From: Melioribacteraceae bacterium
Lineage (GTDB): Bacteria > Bacteroidota > Ignavibacteria > Ignavibacteriales > Melioribacteraceae
Assembly: GCA_021647785.1 (NCBI GenBank)
Contig: JAKIUC010000019.1
Location: 1 to 64,000 of the forward strand
Reading direction: 5' to 3'
DNA: 64,000 nt
Part shown: positions 51,344 to 61,360 of the stretch, piece by piece
Layout: every line of letters begins with the position of its first letter
How positions within the stretch are numbered: position 1 is the first letter of the stretch
Made by a program: the position numbers and the translations under genes
Notes under the pieces: generated by a model
Database searches by the model: none
What the model was told of the DNA's origin: nothing
What the model saw: the letters and a program-made list of their open reading frames with translations, nothing else

Positions 51344-51934
51344 ATGAATAAAGTTCAAGTTGAAATATTAGGGTTATCATCAAGCCCCTCTGCTGGAGGG
51401 GCTTATGCCTTACTGCTTCGCGAAATATATGGGAAGCGACGATTACCAATAATAATTGGGCAATTTGAAGCTCAAGCAATTGCACTTGAACTTGAAGGAA
51501 TATCACCACCAAGACCACTTACACATGATCTTCTTAAAACTCTTGTAGATAATCTTGGTGCAACAGTAACAGAAATTTTAATAGATGAATTAAGAGATAA
51601 TACATTTTATTCTAAAATATATATTGATGTTTCATCTTTAAGTAATAGTATTGATGCAAGACCGAGTGATGCCATTGCTCTTGCTGTTCGTACTGCTGCA
51701 CCAATTTTTGTTGCAGAATCAGTTATGGAAGTTGCTTCATTTATTCCATCAGAAAATGATAAGCGAGATATTTTTTCTCAATCGGTGAATGAAGGAGTAG
51801 GGAAAGCCACTGAAGATGAGACTAAAAGTGCTTCGTTGCAAGATCAACTTCGCGAAGCAATTCAAAAAGAAGACTATGAAAGAGCGGCTAAATTGAGAGA
51901 CGAAATTGACAAAATAAGCGGCAGCAATAATTAG
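51344..51934 (+). CDS. Bifunctional nuclease family (DUF151) protein with UVR motif
   Basis: A 196-residue protein. Residues about 1-135 are the DUF151/BFN domain (ILGLSSSPSAGGAYALLLRE, PIIIGQFEAQAIALELEG, RPLTHDLLKTL, DARPSDAIALAVRT), described in other organisms as an RNase/DNase. The C-terminal LQDQLREAIQKEDYERAAKL is a UvrB/UvrC motif, a protein-protein contact helix also found in Clp-linked proteins. It begins four bases after etfA and meets the DUF2851 gene tail to tail with a 4-base overlap. Confidence 0.88.
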   Translation: MNKVQVEILGLSSSPSAGGAYALLLREIYGKRRLPIIIGQFEAQAIALELEGISPPRPLTHDLLKTLVDNLGATVTEILIDELRDNTFYSKIYIDVSSLSNSIDARPSDAIALAVRTAAPIFVAESVMEVASFIPSENDKRDIFSQSVNEGVGKATEDETKSASLQDQLREAIQKEDYERAAKLRDEIDKISGSNN

Positions 51935-53412
51935 TTAAAAACAACTTTCCCAATTTCGCACTCTAAACATTTCGATTTTGAACAATAACTTCTGTAAAGT
52001 TCAATCATACCTTGCACATAAATAGTATTTTTCAAAAGTGGTGCAACATGCAAACTTTCAGCTACTTCACGAGTAATTTTATTATCCCCCTTTTGCTCAT
52101 ACTCATTGTATATTCGTAAAACTTTTTTTGATAATTCTGTTTTACCAAATGCATCAAAATAGACTGTGAAAAATGGTAGAATAACATTAACAAATATTTC
52201 ATCTGCTCTCGAAGCACCAATAAAATATTTAATTTCAGTCTTAGATTTTTGATCAAAAATATAATGATTTCTCCAAAACCCGCTGGACCTTACTATTAGA
52301 AGGGAACGTATTGAATTTATTAATATTGATATTTTTCTAATCTCTTCTATTTTCTTAATTATTGTTCCAATCAAATTATGATTTATAATCATATCAAGAT
52401 ATTTAATACCACCCGCGATTCTTATAGTTGGAAAATTTTGGGGTCGGATTCTAAAGAAGTGCCAATCAGTTTCATCAAACCTTTCACCATCATATATTTT
52501 ACCAATTTGCTCCCATTCAGTTGCTAATCTCAAAGTATATTCAGAGACTTCTTCCTTCGGCAAACTCTTAACTTGCGGAACTAATCCAGCCACATTAAAA
52601 AATATGGAATCGATACCACCTGATTCTTTATGATTTGCAATGTGATTTTGTACAAAATCAATATTCACGGCTCTAGATAACTTCAACATTATTTCTTTGT
52701 TTTGAGTGTAACCAAGTGCCTCGAATAATTGCTCATAAAGTAGTTGCTGCCAAAGAGTTTTCATTTTAAAATCTTCACTATTGAATTCCCTTTTTTGAAA
52801 TTCGGGTTGCAGACTGTACTTAACTGTTGGTTCCTTAATATTTAATTCGCTAAGGTACGCTAGCTCTTTAAGTCGTTCATAAATACGATTGCATTTTTTA
52901 CTGAATCTTTCAACTCCTAATTTTGCAATATATTCTCCCTTCTTCGATGTTTCCATTGTGTCAGAAGCGGATGAACATCTAAGTATTCTTGAATTATTAC
53001 CCCGCCCTTTCTGAACTTCAGCATTCACCTTTTCAAAGAATTCTTTTTTTACAAATTTTGATAATGTAACGTGCGGAACTTTTCGCCCATCCTTAGTATA
53101 GATATAATGATGATTGTTTTTATTAATTAATGAAATATGTAGAATAACCTTATTGTACTTTGAATCAATATTATGCCCGTGAGATTTCCAATTACTATAT
53201 TCACTATCAATCTCAATATCACCAACATAAACAAGATAACCAATTCTAATCCGTGCATTTTTAAAGTCGGGACCAGATGAATCACTATTTAATTCACCAA
53301 CATTAAGAACCGAAATAATATCACCAGATTGTGTTTGGAGAGATGAAGTGAATGACTGCTTAATCCAAATATCTTGGAGTTCGTTTTCACTTATGTCTTG
53401 AGGCTTTCTCAT
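51931..53412 (-). CDS. DUF2851 family protein
   Basis: A 493-residue protein of the DUF2851 family, common in Bacteroidetes-type genomes. The N-terminal part has ISENELQDIWIKQSF, GELNSDSSGPDFKNARIRIG and VGDIEIDSEYSNWKSHGH, with acidic and His residues spaced as in a metal-dependent nuclease-like core, though this is not proven. The C-terminus ends with four Cys in YCSKSKCLECEIGKVVF plus a preceding segment, a possible metal site. Function is unknown. It is monocistronic. Confidence 0.85.
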   Translation of the reverse strand: MRKPQDISENELQDIWIKQSFTSSLQTQSGDIISVLNVGELNSDSSGPDFKNARIRIGYLVYVGDIEIDSEYSNWKSHGHNIDSKYNKVILHISLINKNNHHYIYTKDGRKVPHVTLSKFVKKEFFEKVNAEVQKGRGNNSRILRCSSASDTMETSKKGEYIAKLGVERFSKKCNRIYERLKELAYLSELNIKEPTVKYSLQPEFQKREFNSEDFKMKTLWQQLLYEQLFEALGYTQNKEIMLKLSRAVNIDFVQNHIANHKESGGIDSIFFNVAGLVPQVKSLPKEEVSEYTLRLATEWEQIGKIYDGERFDETDWHFFRIRPQNFPTIRIAGGIKYLDMIINHNLIGTIIKKIEEIRKISILINSIRSLLIVRSSGFWRNHYIFDQKSKTEIKYFIGASRADEIFVNVILPFFTVYFDAFGKTELSKKVLRIYNEYEQKGDNKITREVAESLHVAPLLKNTIYVQGMIELYRSYCSKSKCLECEIGKVVFN

Positions 53413-53534
53413 TTGATGCTCAATTAGCAGATTAATCTAATAATTGGATTAGTAAAAAATAGTTATAGTTATGTTAAACGGCAAATCGTAATTAAACACA
53501 ACTACAAACTTTAGAGATGGCGTTTAAAGGATTC

Positions 53535-54338
53535 TTATACATCTTTAATAATTCGATTATAACCCTTTAGAACTTCTCTACTAACTTCAGCAAATTTTTC
53601 TGTGCTATCTGCATAGATAAGTGCACGACTAACATTAATAATATAATTGTTATTTGAATGCTCATTAAATGTTCTAATAATTCCTTCCAAATCTCCACCT
53701 TGTGCACCAACACCTGGTAGTAGAACAAACAAGTCTTTAAAATTAATGATGTTATCTTTTAGTTCGTCTAAGTTTGTTGCTCCAAAAACAATTCCAAGGT
53801 TTTTGCTTTTATTCCACTCACTAACTTTTGAAATAACTTCTTGGTAAACTTTCTTCCCGGAAATTAAATCTAATTTTTCAAAATCATGTGAACCTGGGTT
53901 TGAAGTTAATGCTAAAATGAAATGAATATTTTTTGTATAATCAATAAATGGTGAAAGAGAATCATACCCCATATATGGACTTAGTGTGGAAGCATCAAGT
54001 TTATAATGCTCAAACATAGACTGGGCGTACATCTGAGATGTGTTCCCAATATCACCACGTTTTGCATCACCAATAACAAGCACATCATCCGGAATTAGTT
54101 CTAATGTTCGAGAAAGAAGTTCCATCCCCTTTGAACCTTCCTTTTCATAAAAGGCAAAATTGATTTTAAATGCTCCTGCAATATCACTGGTATTTTCAAT
54201 AATTGATTTATTAAATTTTAATATTGCATCATCTTCATTCTTTAAATGCTCTGGTATTTTATTTATATCACTATCTAAACCAACACAAATATGAAAACCT
54301 TTTTCTAATCTATTTTTTATTTTTGTTAAAGCATTCAT
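53535..54338 (-). CDS. pyrF: Orotidine 5'-phosphate decarboxylase (type 2)
   Basis: A 267-residue OMP decarboxylase of the second subfamily, which makes UMP from OMP. It shows GFHICVGLDSDINKIPEHL, FKINFAFYEKEGSKGMELL, the catalytic DAKRGDIGNTSQMYAQ, LSPYMGYDSLSPF and the phosphate-binding VLLPGVGAQGGDLEG. AAGGAG precedes the ATG. It follows rodA by 115 bases containing small hairpins and may be separately transcribed. Confidence 0.95.
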   Translation of the reverse strand: MNALTKIKNRLEKGFHICVGLDSDINKIPEHLKNEDDAILKFNKSIIENTSDIAGAFKINFAFYEKEGSKGMELLSRTLELIPDDVLVIGDAKRGDIGNTSQMYAQSMFEHYKLDASTLSPYMGYDSLSPFIDYTKNIHFILALTSNPGSHDFEKLDLISGKKVYQEVISKVSEWNKSKNLGIVFGATNLDELKDNIINFKDLFVLLPGVGAQGGDLEGIIRTFNEHSNNNYIINVSRALIYADSTEKFAEVSREVLKGYNRIIKDV

Positions 54339-54365
54339 ACTTTCTCCTTGTTATATATGTTACTC

Positions 54366-54426
54366 CGTGTAACCCCCAATGGGGTAATAGTTCTTGAGTC
54401 CTTTGCCCCCGATTAAAATAGGGGTT
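54366..54426 (-). terminator. Paired C4/G4 stem-loops between rodA and pyrF
   Basis: CCCC-AAT-GGGG at 54374-54384 and a second CCCC...GGGG pair at 54407-54424 form two possible stems sharing similar arms, so alternative pairings exist. Placed just after the rodA stop on the minus strand they may act as a terminator or attenuator, though neither has a strong T-run. Confidence 0.35.
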
Positions 54427-54453
54427 AATGAAAATATTACTTATTTAGTTTAT

Positions 54454-55683
54454 TCAAACATGGTGTTTTCTATTTTTATAAATATTAAGCACTACTCCAA
54501 CCAAAAACATATTTGTTAATAGTGAGCTTCCACCGTAGCTTACAAAAGGAAGAGGCAAGCCAATTACAGGAGTTATTCCTAAATTCATTCCAATATTAAT
54601 TGAAAAATGTGTAAAGAAAAGAGTGAGAATACCTATAATTGTTATTCTTCCAAACCTATCACCAGCAAGAGATGTTAAATTCAACAACCTCAAAAAGAGG
54701 ATTAAAAATATTGCAATTAAAAAGATACTCCCCATAAATCCGAACTCTTCTCCAATAACGCAGTAAATAAAATCAGTCCATTGTTCTGGTATAAATCTTA
54801 ATTGTGTTTGGTTACCTTCTAAAAATCCTTTGCCAAATAATCCGCCAGAACCCATTGCAACCTTAGCCTGAAGAGCATTGTATCCAGAGCCAAGTGGGTC
54901 TGCAGTTGGGTCAACAAATGATAATATTCTTTTAACTTGGTGAGGTTGTAATATTTTAAGTATAAATTCAAAAATAAATCCGGTAGCTAAATTCATTACA
55001 AAAACACTGCCGCTAATAAATAGGTCCTGTTTAAATAACAAAAGTGCTACAATAATCAATAACAACGCTACTATAAAGGGAATAGTTCCAAATAGAGATG
55101 CGAACAATATTATACCAGGTGAGAGTACAACAAATAAACCGAACAGATTAATACCACTCCAGAAAATCATTACAAGTGAGATAGCACTATATACTATTGC
55201 AGTACCCATATCAGGTTCCAATAAAATTAAAAGAATTGGAAAAAATGATATTGAAACAGTATAAAATAATTCTTTTAAATTATTAATATCTCTCTTGCTA
55301 TCTGTAAGCCAATGCGATAAAAAGAATATTAAACCAATTTTTGCAAACTCAGATGGTTGAAATCCTACGCCCCCAATGCTCATCCAGCTTTTTGCACCAT
55401 ATACTGTCTTGCCCAAAAATAAAACAACAACCAAAAGAATTATCGAAATAATATAGGAAGGAAGTGCAACAACTCTAAACGAACGAGCCGGGAGAAAATA
55501 GAGTAGAAACAATAATAAAATTGAAACCACAGTAAAAATTAATTGTTTATTAAAATTACCTTTTGCAGTTGGATGATTATAAGTAGCACTATAGATTGCA
55601 ACTATCCCAATACCCAATAGAATAGCAACAGAGAGGAATATTACTAAATCAAATTTATCTTGTAATTTATAATCAATCTTCAA
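54454..55683 (-). CDS. rodA: Rod shape-determining protein RodA
   Basis: A 409-residue SEDS-family membrane protein, the peptidoglycan glycosyltransferase of the elongasome. Around ten membrane segments are visible. Family motifs include VAIYSATYNHP near the first helix, GAKSWMSIGGVGFQPSEFAKI, LEPDMGTAIVY, SGYNALQAKVAMGSGGLFGKG, FIPEQWTDFIYCVIGEEFGF and GITPVIGLPLPFVSYGGSSLL. It overlaps mrdA by four bases, matching the known PBP2-RodA partnership. Confidence 0.96.
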   Translation of the reverse strand: MKIDYKLQDKFDLVIFLSVAILLGIGIVAIYSATYNHPTAKGNFNKQLIFTVVSILLLFLLYFLPARSFRVVALPSYIISIILLVVVLFLGKTVYGAKSWMSIGGVGFQPSEFAKIGLIFFLSHWLTDSKRDINNLKELFYTVSISFFPILLILLEPDMGTAIVYSAISLVMIFWSGINLFGLFVVLSPGIILFASLFGTIPFIVALLLIIVALLLFKQDLFISGSVFVMNLATGFIFEFILKILQPHQVKRILSFVDPTADPLGSGYNALQAKVAMGSGGLFGKGFLEGNQTQLRFIPEQWTDFIYCVIGEEFGFMGSIFLIAIFLILFLRLLNLTSLAGDRFGRITIIGILTLFFTHFSINIGMNLGITPVIGLPLPFVSYGGSSLLTNMFLVGVVLNIYKNRKHHV

Positions 55684-57485
55684 AATACTTCCTTTAAATT
55701 ACTATTCGTGAATTCAATTTCACTCTTATCTCCGCTTCCAAGATATGCCTTGATAATTTTTTGTGCTATTGGTGCTGCATAAGTAGAACCATAACCAACA
55801 TTTTCAACTATTGCTGCAACGGCTATTTTAGGATTATCAAATGGTGCAAATGCTATAAATATTGAATGGTCTTCACCGTGCGGATTTTGTGCTGTACCTG
55901 TCTTACCACTAATAGATATCTCCTTCATTCTAATATTTCGTGCAGTTCCATCTTTTGAATTAACAACATCCAACATAGCATCTCTAATTATTTTTAAAGT
56001 ATTATTACTTACATTAATTTTAACAGAATCATATTTAAGAGATACAAACTCATTGGTATTGCTATCAATATATCCTTTAACAAAATGTGGTATCTTAGTT
56101 TCTCCCCAATTTGCCATTAGTGATGTATATTGAACCAACTGAATTGGGGTTGTAACAAGTTCACCTTGCCCAATTCCAATATTTAGAAGATATCCATCAG
56201 TCCATTTCCCCTTTCCATAAACTCTATCGTAATACTCTTTACTCGGAACATTCCCTTTTGATTCTGGAGATATATCAATTCCTGTTCTTTCACCAAACCC
56301 AAACATTGTAGAATACTTATGAAAATTCTGAAGTCCCACTTTTAAAATTAATTTATAAAAATAAGTATTGCACGATTGTTCAATAGCTTCTTTCATATCT
56401 ACTTTGCCATGATAGTGGGTACACTTAAAAAAACGATTTCCAAAATAGAAGCCGCCATTGCAATTAACTTTTTTTGAAGTAGAGATTACTCCCTCTTCCA
56501 AAGCAGCTATTGCAATTATCATCTTATAGGTAGAACCTGGCGGGTACATTGATATAGTACCTCTGTTAAAGAGAGGCTTACCTTCATCAAACCGTAAACT
56601 ATCCCAAACCAAATTAGAGGTAACATCAGCAAAACTTGATAAGTCATATTGCGGTGCACTTACGTATGCAAGTATTTCACCAGTCGCTGGTTCTATTGCA
56701 ACTACAGAGCCTTTAATATTGGTAAACAACTCCTCTGCCATTTTTTGGGTTTTATAATCAATAGTTGTAATTATATCATTCCCCTTTATTGGAGGAATAT
56801 CATTTTCACCTTCATTATATCTTTTAACAATTTTCTGACGCGAGTTAGCAACAAAGTATTCTTTCCCCTTCTCCCCACGCAGGAGAGTTTCATAACTTTT
56901 TTCTAATCCAATAAAACCCACATTATCCCCAATAGAATAGGTCTCTTTCTTTTTCTTTAGTGCCTCTCTACCTATCTCCTTTGTATATCCAAAAATGTGC
57001 GACCCAATAATTCCAAAACTATAATCTCGTTGCGTATCAACTTGATAACTGATACCTGAAAGTTTTTGCTGATTCTCTTCTATCCAAGAGATCATTCTAT
57101 AGTCGGCACCACTTAGTAGAGTTCGAGGTTTGTACTTAGAAAACTTTTTATATTTTTTCAGAATTTTATCAATATATCCAAGTTCAACTCCGAGAACTGT
57201 TTCAAGTATTTTTGAATTTTCTCTATCATACTCAGAGGGTGTAAGCAGAATAGTAAAAGATGCTTTATTACCAACAAGTATTTCAATGTTTCTATCAAAT
57301 ATTATTCCGCGTGGTGCATTAATAGTAAATGATTTAATGCTGTTGTCATGCGATTTCACTTCATATTTATTTGACTCTAACAATTGCATATTTATAAGTT
57401 GCATTGTTTGAACAGCAACCATGCCTATAATAATGAAGAAGATTATTCTTCTTCGTAAAGCAGAGCCAAAATAATCCGCACTCAT
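55680..57485 (-). CDS. mrdA: Penicillin-binding protein 2 (elongasome transpeptidase)
   Basis: A 601-residue class B PBP that crosslinks peptidoglycan with RodA. One N-terminal membrane helix (about 13-30), a pedestal domain with SGISYQVDTQRDYSFG, and the transpeptidase domain with active Ser318 in PPGSTYKM, SCNTYFY and KTGTAQNPHGEDHS near 530. I chose ATG 57485, which overlaps the mreD stop as ATGA and begins MSADYFGSALRRR; a longer frame from 57545 would lie inside mreD. Confidence 0.95.
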   Translation of the reverse strand: MSADYFGSALRRRIIFFIIIGMVAVQTMQLINMQLLESNKYEVKSHDNSIKSFTINAPRGIIFDRNIEILVGNKASFTILLTPSEYDRENSKILETVLGVELGYIDKILKKYKKFSKYKPRTLLSGADYRMISWIEENQQKLSGISYQVDTQRDYSFGIIGSHIFGYTKEIGREALKKKKETYSIGDNVGFIGLEKSYETLLRGEKGKEYFVANSRQKIVKRYNEGENDIPPIKGNDIITTIDYKTQKMAEELFTNIKGSVVAIEPATGEILAYVSAPQYDLSSFADVTSNLVWDSLRFDEGKPLFNRGTISMYPPGSTYKMIIAIAALEEGVISTSKKVNCNGGFYFGNRFFKCTHYHGKVDMKEAIEQSCNTYFYKLILKVGLQNFHKYSTMFGFGERTGIDISPESKGNVPSKEYYDRVYGKGKWTDGYLLNIGIGQGELVTTPIQLVQYTSLMANWGETKIPHFVKGYIDSNTNEFVSLKYDSVKINVSNNTLKIIRDAMLDVVNSKDGTARNIRMKEISISGKTGTAQNPHGEDHSIFIAFAPFDNPKIAVAAIVENVGYGSTYAAPIAQKIIKAYLGSGDKSEIEFTNSNLKEVF

Positions 57486-57964
57486 AAATTTCTCTTTGGA
57501 AGAATAAAAATAGCAAGTGAAATTACAGTTGTATAAAATCCGCATAGTAACGAGTAGAGAATGAAGTTGTAGTTTTGCTCAACCTCAATACTCTGCATTC
57601 CGAGAATAGAATATAGTAAGAAGAATAGAGTTGATAATAATAATATTATTGATAAGAATACTTTAATATTATAGATGACTTCAAGATAATCCTCTTTGTG
57701 AAAATAACCTGCAACGAAGGCTGACAAAGTAAATGCGAACATTCCACTACCAATAAACCCCGCAGATGCAACATCAAAAAGGAAACCAACTGAAAACCCA
57801 AAAAGTACCCCAGCCACTTGACCAAAGCGAAGGGAATAGAGAACTATAAATACAAAAACAACATTTGGGATAATATACTTTATAGCAATTAAAGGAATTA
57901 TAAAGAATTGAATTGCAATTAGTATTGACGCTACTATCAAAGGGATTACAATTTTGTTTAACAT
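57482..57964 (-). CDS. mreD: Rod shape-determining protein MreD
   Basis: A 160-residue protein with about five membrane helices, the typical MreD layout, including VFIVLYSLRFGQVAGVLFGF and the following FDVASAGFIGSGMFAFTLSAF motif. It helps hold MreC and the PBP2-RodA pair together. It shares one base with the mreC stop and four with the mrdA start. Confidence 0.9.
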   Translation of the reverse strand: MLNKIVIPLIVASILIAIQFFIIPLIAIKYIIPNVVFVFIVLYSLRFGQVAGVLFGFSVGFLFDVASAGFIGSGMFAFTLSAFVAGYFHKEDYLEVIYNIKVFLSIILLLSTLFFLLYSILGMQSIEVEQNYNFILYSLLCGFYTTVISLAIFILPKRNL

Positions 57965-58794
57965 TACTTACTCAACAAATTTAATTCAAGACTATCAATC
58001 TGAGTACTCTCAACACTTTCTAAAACAAATACATTTTTCACAGAATATACATCCACAAAAGGTTTGATGGTTACATTACTTAATAAACCTGAAATATTTG
58101 ATTCCTTTTTAACAACTAAACCTACTGGAATTGAGGGTGGAAAGATTGTACTTAATACTGAGGTTACAACTCTATCTCCCTTATTTATATCAGCAGTAGT
58201 CGGGATGTTTTGCATAATAAGATGACTCCCATCCCAGCGTACTATACCGTTAACATTACTGCGCGGTATTGTTGCCGATATTCTTAATGAACTATTTGTT
58301 AATGTCTGAACAAGAGCAAAGTCAGCGGATGCCTCCGAGATAATTCCTATTAATCCTTTCTCATTTATTACAGGCATGCTTTTAGAAATGTTATCCTTAA
58401 ATCCGGAATTAATTATATATGCACCTTGTGTATTTGAGATATTTTTGGAAACAATGGTGGAAGGAATTAGGTCATAGTTTGAAGTTAATTTAAAACTAAG
58501 TATTTTTTTTAATTCACTATTCTCTAAAGCATACTCGCGTAGTGAATTTACAGCAAGCATTAGTTCAGCATTCTCTTTCCGAAGTTCTATTAGTTCATCA
58601 TCACTACAAAACAAAGAGGAAGTGCTTTCTATTAAATTTCCAAATATTGCAAATGTTGCAAAAGCATAAGTTTTAATTTTTCTAATTTCAGGATTGTTGT
58701 TTTGTGGAATTATAGATAGAGAAATAATTAATAAAAGAATTAACAACATATATTCTTTCGATTTATTAAATAATTTTCTAATCAAAATTTCCAT
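57964..58794 (-). CDS. mreC: Rod shape-determining protein MreC
   Basis: A 276-residue bitopic protein with one N-terminal helix (about 15-30), a coiled coil at about 65-95 (DDELIELRKENAELMLAVNS) and the two-barrel periplasmic domain with TQGAYIINSGFKDNISKSMP, GLIGIISEASADFALVQTL and GDRVVTSVLSTIFPPSIPVG. It activates PBP2 in the elongasome. One-base overlaps tie it to mreB and mreD. Confidence 0.93.
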   Translation of the reverse strand: MEILIRKLFNKSKEYMLLILLLIISLSIIPQNNNPEIRKIKTYAFATFAIFGNLIESTSSLFCSDDELIELRKENAELMLAVNSLREYALENSELKKILSFKLTSNYDLIPSTIVSKNISNTQGAYIINSGFKDNISKSMPVINEKGLIGIISEASADFALVQTLTNSSLRISATIPRSNVNGIVRWDGSHLIMQNIPTTADINKGDRVVTSVLSTIFPPSIPVGLVVKKESNISGLLSNVTIKPFVDVYSVKNVFVLESVESTQIDSLELNLLSK

Positions 58795-59819
58795 TAGTAA
58801 CTTCTTTTTCTGATAAACACCTTAGAGTATTTATTAATATTCTCTATTGCTTTACCTACTCCTCTCACTACCGCAGTTAGTGGGTCTTCTGCAACATGAA
58901 CAGGTAATTTAGTTTCCATTTTTAATCGCTCATCAAGTCCTTTCAGCAAAGCACCGCCACCAGTGAGCATTATGCCTCTGTCCAAAATATCAGCAGAGAG
59001 TTCGGGCGGAGTACGTTCCAAAGTTTGCTTAACAGCTTCAACAATTTGTGTAACAGTTTCATTAAGAGCATCCCTAATTTCTACTGAACTTACTTCTGTA
59101 GTTTTCGGAATACCTCCAACCAAATCTCGCCCTTTAACTTGAATTGTAATTTCCTCCTTTAATGGCATAGCCGAACCAACTTCACACTTAATATTTTCTG
59201 CAGTTCTCTCGCCAACAAGTAAATTATAATTCTTCTTAAAAAATTGCATTATTGCATTGTTCATTTCATCGCCTGCAATACGTATTGATTCTTGATTAAC
59301 TATACCAGCCAACGAAATAATTGCAATCTCAGTAGTTCCACCACCTATATCAATAATCATATTTCCCGCAGCAGCATCAACGTCAATACCAATACCAATA
59401 GCAGCAGCCATAGGTTCATAAAGGAGATGAACTTCCTTAGCACCAGCATGTTCAGCACTGTCGCGAACTGCTCTCTTTTCTACTTCAGTTACACCGCTTG
59501 GTATTGCAACAATAATTCTTCTGCTCGAGAAAGCACCCGAGCTAACTTTTTTTATGAATGCCCTAATCATTCCTTCAGCTATTTCAAAATCTGCAATAAC
59601 ACCATCCCTCATCGGGCGGGATACTCTAATCTCCTTGTGTTCTCTACCTTGCATCATCTTTGCACTATTTCCAATTGCAATAATTTTTTTGGTGTTTCTA
59701 TCAAATGCAACAATGGATGGCTCATTAAGGATAATACCTTTTCCTTTAACATAAATTAATGTATTCGCAGTTCCTAAATCCATTGCCACATCTGTGGATA
59801 GAAAATCAAATATTCCCAT
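58794..59819 (-). CDS. mreB: Rod shape-determining protein MreB
   Basis: A 341-residue bacterial actin. The nucleotide-binding motifs are present: MDLGTANTLIYVKGKGIIL, MRDGVIADFEIAEGMIRAF, EPMAAAIGIGIDVD, MIIDIGGGTTEIAIISLAG and IMLTGGGALLKGLDERL. It guides elongation of the rod wall with MreC, MreD, PBP2 and RodA, all encoded directly downstream. It begins eight bases after the purH stop, so purine and cell-shape genes are probably on one transcript. Confidence 0.98.
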   Translation of the reverse strand: MGIFDFLSTDVAMDLGTANTLIYVKGKGIILNEPSIVAFDRNTKKIIAIGNSAKMMQGREHKEIRVSRPMRDGVIADFEIAEGMIRAFIKKVSSGAFSSRRIIVAIPSGVTEVEKRAVRDSAEHAGAKEVHLLYEPMAAAIGIGIDVDAAAGNMIIDIGGGTTEIAIISLAGIVNQESIRIAGDEMNNAIMQFFKKNYNLLVGERTAENIKCEVGSAMPLKEEITIQVKGRDLVGGIPKTTEVSSVEIRDALNETVTQIVEAVKQTLERTPPELSADILDRGIMLTGGGALLKGLDERLKMETKLPVHVAEDPLTAVVRGVGKAIENINKYSKVFIRKRSY

Positions 59820-59827
59820 AGTATTCC

Positions 59828-61345
59828 TTAATGTTTAAAATTTCTAATTCCAGTAAAAACCATTGCAATTTTTCTATCATTTGCAGCAGCAATAACTTCT
59901 TCATCACGTACCGAACCACCTGGTTGAATTACTGCCGTTATTCCACTATCAGCAATAGCCAGTAATCCATCAGCAAATGGAAAGAATGCATCTGATGCAG
60001 CAACGGCTCCAACGATGTTATGTCCATGTTCTTTAGCCTTCATCGCAGCAATATTGGATGAATCCAAACGAGACATCTGCCCGGCACCAGCACCTAATAA
60101 CTTTTTATCCTTTACATAAACAATAGCGTTCGATTTTGTATGCTTGCAAATTGTCCACGCAAATTTCAAATCGTCAAGTTGTTTCTTCTCTGGTTTTACT
60201 TCTGTTACCACTTCAAAATTTAACCCACTACTTTTTGAATTATCAATTGTCTGTGCTATTATTCCACCTGGAATATTTTTGATTAATATTTTATTATCAT
60301 TATTCTTTTTTATTTCTTTAAGTAAACGCCTATTTTTTTTCTTCTTTAATACTTTAAGTGCATCATCATCAAACTCCGGAGCTACAATTATTTCCAAAAA
60401 TATTTCATTAAGTTTTTCAGCAGTAGCTTTATCTACTTTAGTATTGAATGCAACAATTCCTCCAAACGCCGATACAGGGTCACCAGAGAGTGCATTCGTA
60501 TAGGCATCCAGAACATTATTACTTGTTGCAGCACCGGCAGCATTTGTATGTTTAATAATTGCACATGAAACTGGTTCAAGTTCATTTACCAAATCTACTG
60601 CTGCAATTAAATCTACAATATTATTATATGATAATTCCTTCCCATGCAGCACATCAAAGTATTCATAAAAATCACCCGCAATAAAAGCCTCTTGATGCGG
60701 ATTTTCGCCATAGCGAAGTTTGTTTTTCACCGGGAAGTTTAATCGGATTGCATCTTTCTCAATATTAAACTGCGATTCAAAATAATCGGCAATTAAGGTA
60801 TCATAATATGAAGTATGCGAAAATGCACGGCTTGCAAGAAGTTCGCGTGTTGCAAGGCTTACATCACCACTCTTCAACTCCGATAGGAACACATCATACT
60901 GTTTCGGATTTGTAAGTACCGAAACGTACTTGTAATTTTTTGCTGCTGCTCTTATTAAACTTGGTCCACCAATATCTATATTTTCTATTTTCTCAGCGAG
61001 TTCAATATCGTTACGCTTTACTACTTCCGGAAATGGATAGAGATTAACACAAACAATATCAATTGGCAAAACATCATTGGCTACTGCTTCAGTCTTGTCA
61101 GATTCATTATCACGTCTCATTAAAATTCCGCCAAATATTTTTGGTTGAAGTGTTTTCACTCTTCCGGAAAATATTTCTGGGAATGATGCGTACTCCTCAA
61201 CACCAGTAAAATCAATACCTGCATCAGCAATCATTCTTGCTGTGCCGCCAGTGGCTAAAATAGAATATCCAAGTTCAACAAGTTTTGAAGCAAATTGTAC
61301 TAATCCAGATTTATCTGATACACTTAATAAGGCTAACTTTTTCAA
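59828..61345 (-). CDS. purH: Bifunctional AICAR transformylase/IMP cyclohydrolase
   Basis: A 505-residue enzyme for the last two purine steps. The N-terminal MGS-like IMP cyclohydrolase domain (about 1-190) has LLSVSDKSGLVQFA, ILATGGTARMI, VKTLQPKIFGGIL and VNLYPF; the AICAR transformylase domain has LRYGENPHQEAF, IIKHTNAAGAA, AFGGIVAFN, CKHTKSNAIVYV and the end GITAVIQPGGSVRDEEVI. The start is TTG, six bases after an AGGA ribosome site. It follows purN by 15 bases. Confidence 0.97.
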   Translation of the reverse strand: MKKLALLSVSDKSGLVQFASKLVELGYSILATGGTARMIADAGIDFTGVEEYASFPEIFSGRVKTLQPKIFGGILMRRDNESDKTEAVANDVLPIDIVCVNLYPFPEVVKRNDIELAEKIENIDIGGPSLIRAAAKNYKYVSVLTNPKQYDVFLSELKSGDVSLATRELLASRAFSHTSYYDTLIADYFESQFNIEKDAIRLNFPVKNKLRYGENPHQEAFIAGDFYEYFDVLHGKELSYNNIVDLIAAVDLVNELEPVSCAIIKHTNAAGAATSNNVLDAYTNALSGDPVSAFGGIVAFNTKVDKATAEKLNEIFLEIIVAPEFDDDALKVLKKKKNRRLLKEIKKNNDNKILIKNIPGGIIAQTIDNSKSSGLNFEVVTEVKPEKKQLDDLKFAWTICKHTKSNAIVYVKDKKLLGAGAGQMSRLDSSNIAAMKAKEHGHNIVGAVAASDAFFPFADGLLAIADSGITAVIQPGGSVRDEEVIAAANDRKIAMVFTGIRNFKH

Positions 61346-61360
61346 TATTTTCCTACAAAA

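Noticed and set aside
57486-57545. 20-residue N-terminal extension of PBP2
   Set aside because: It lies inside mreD and lacks conservation; the ATGA overlap supports ATG 57485.
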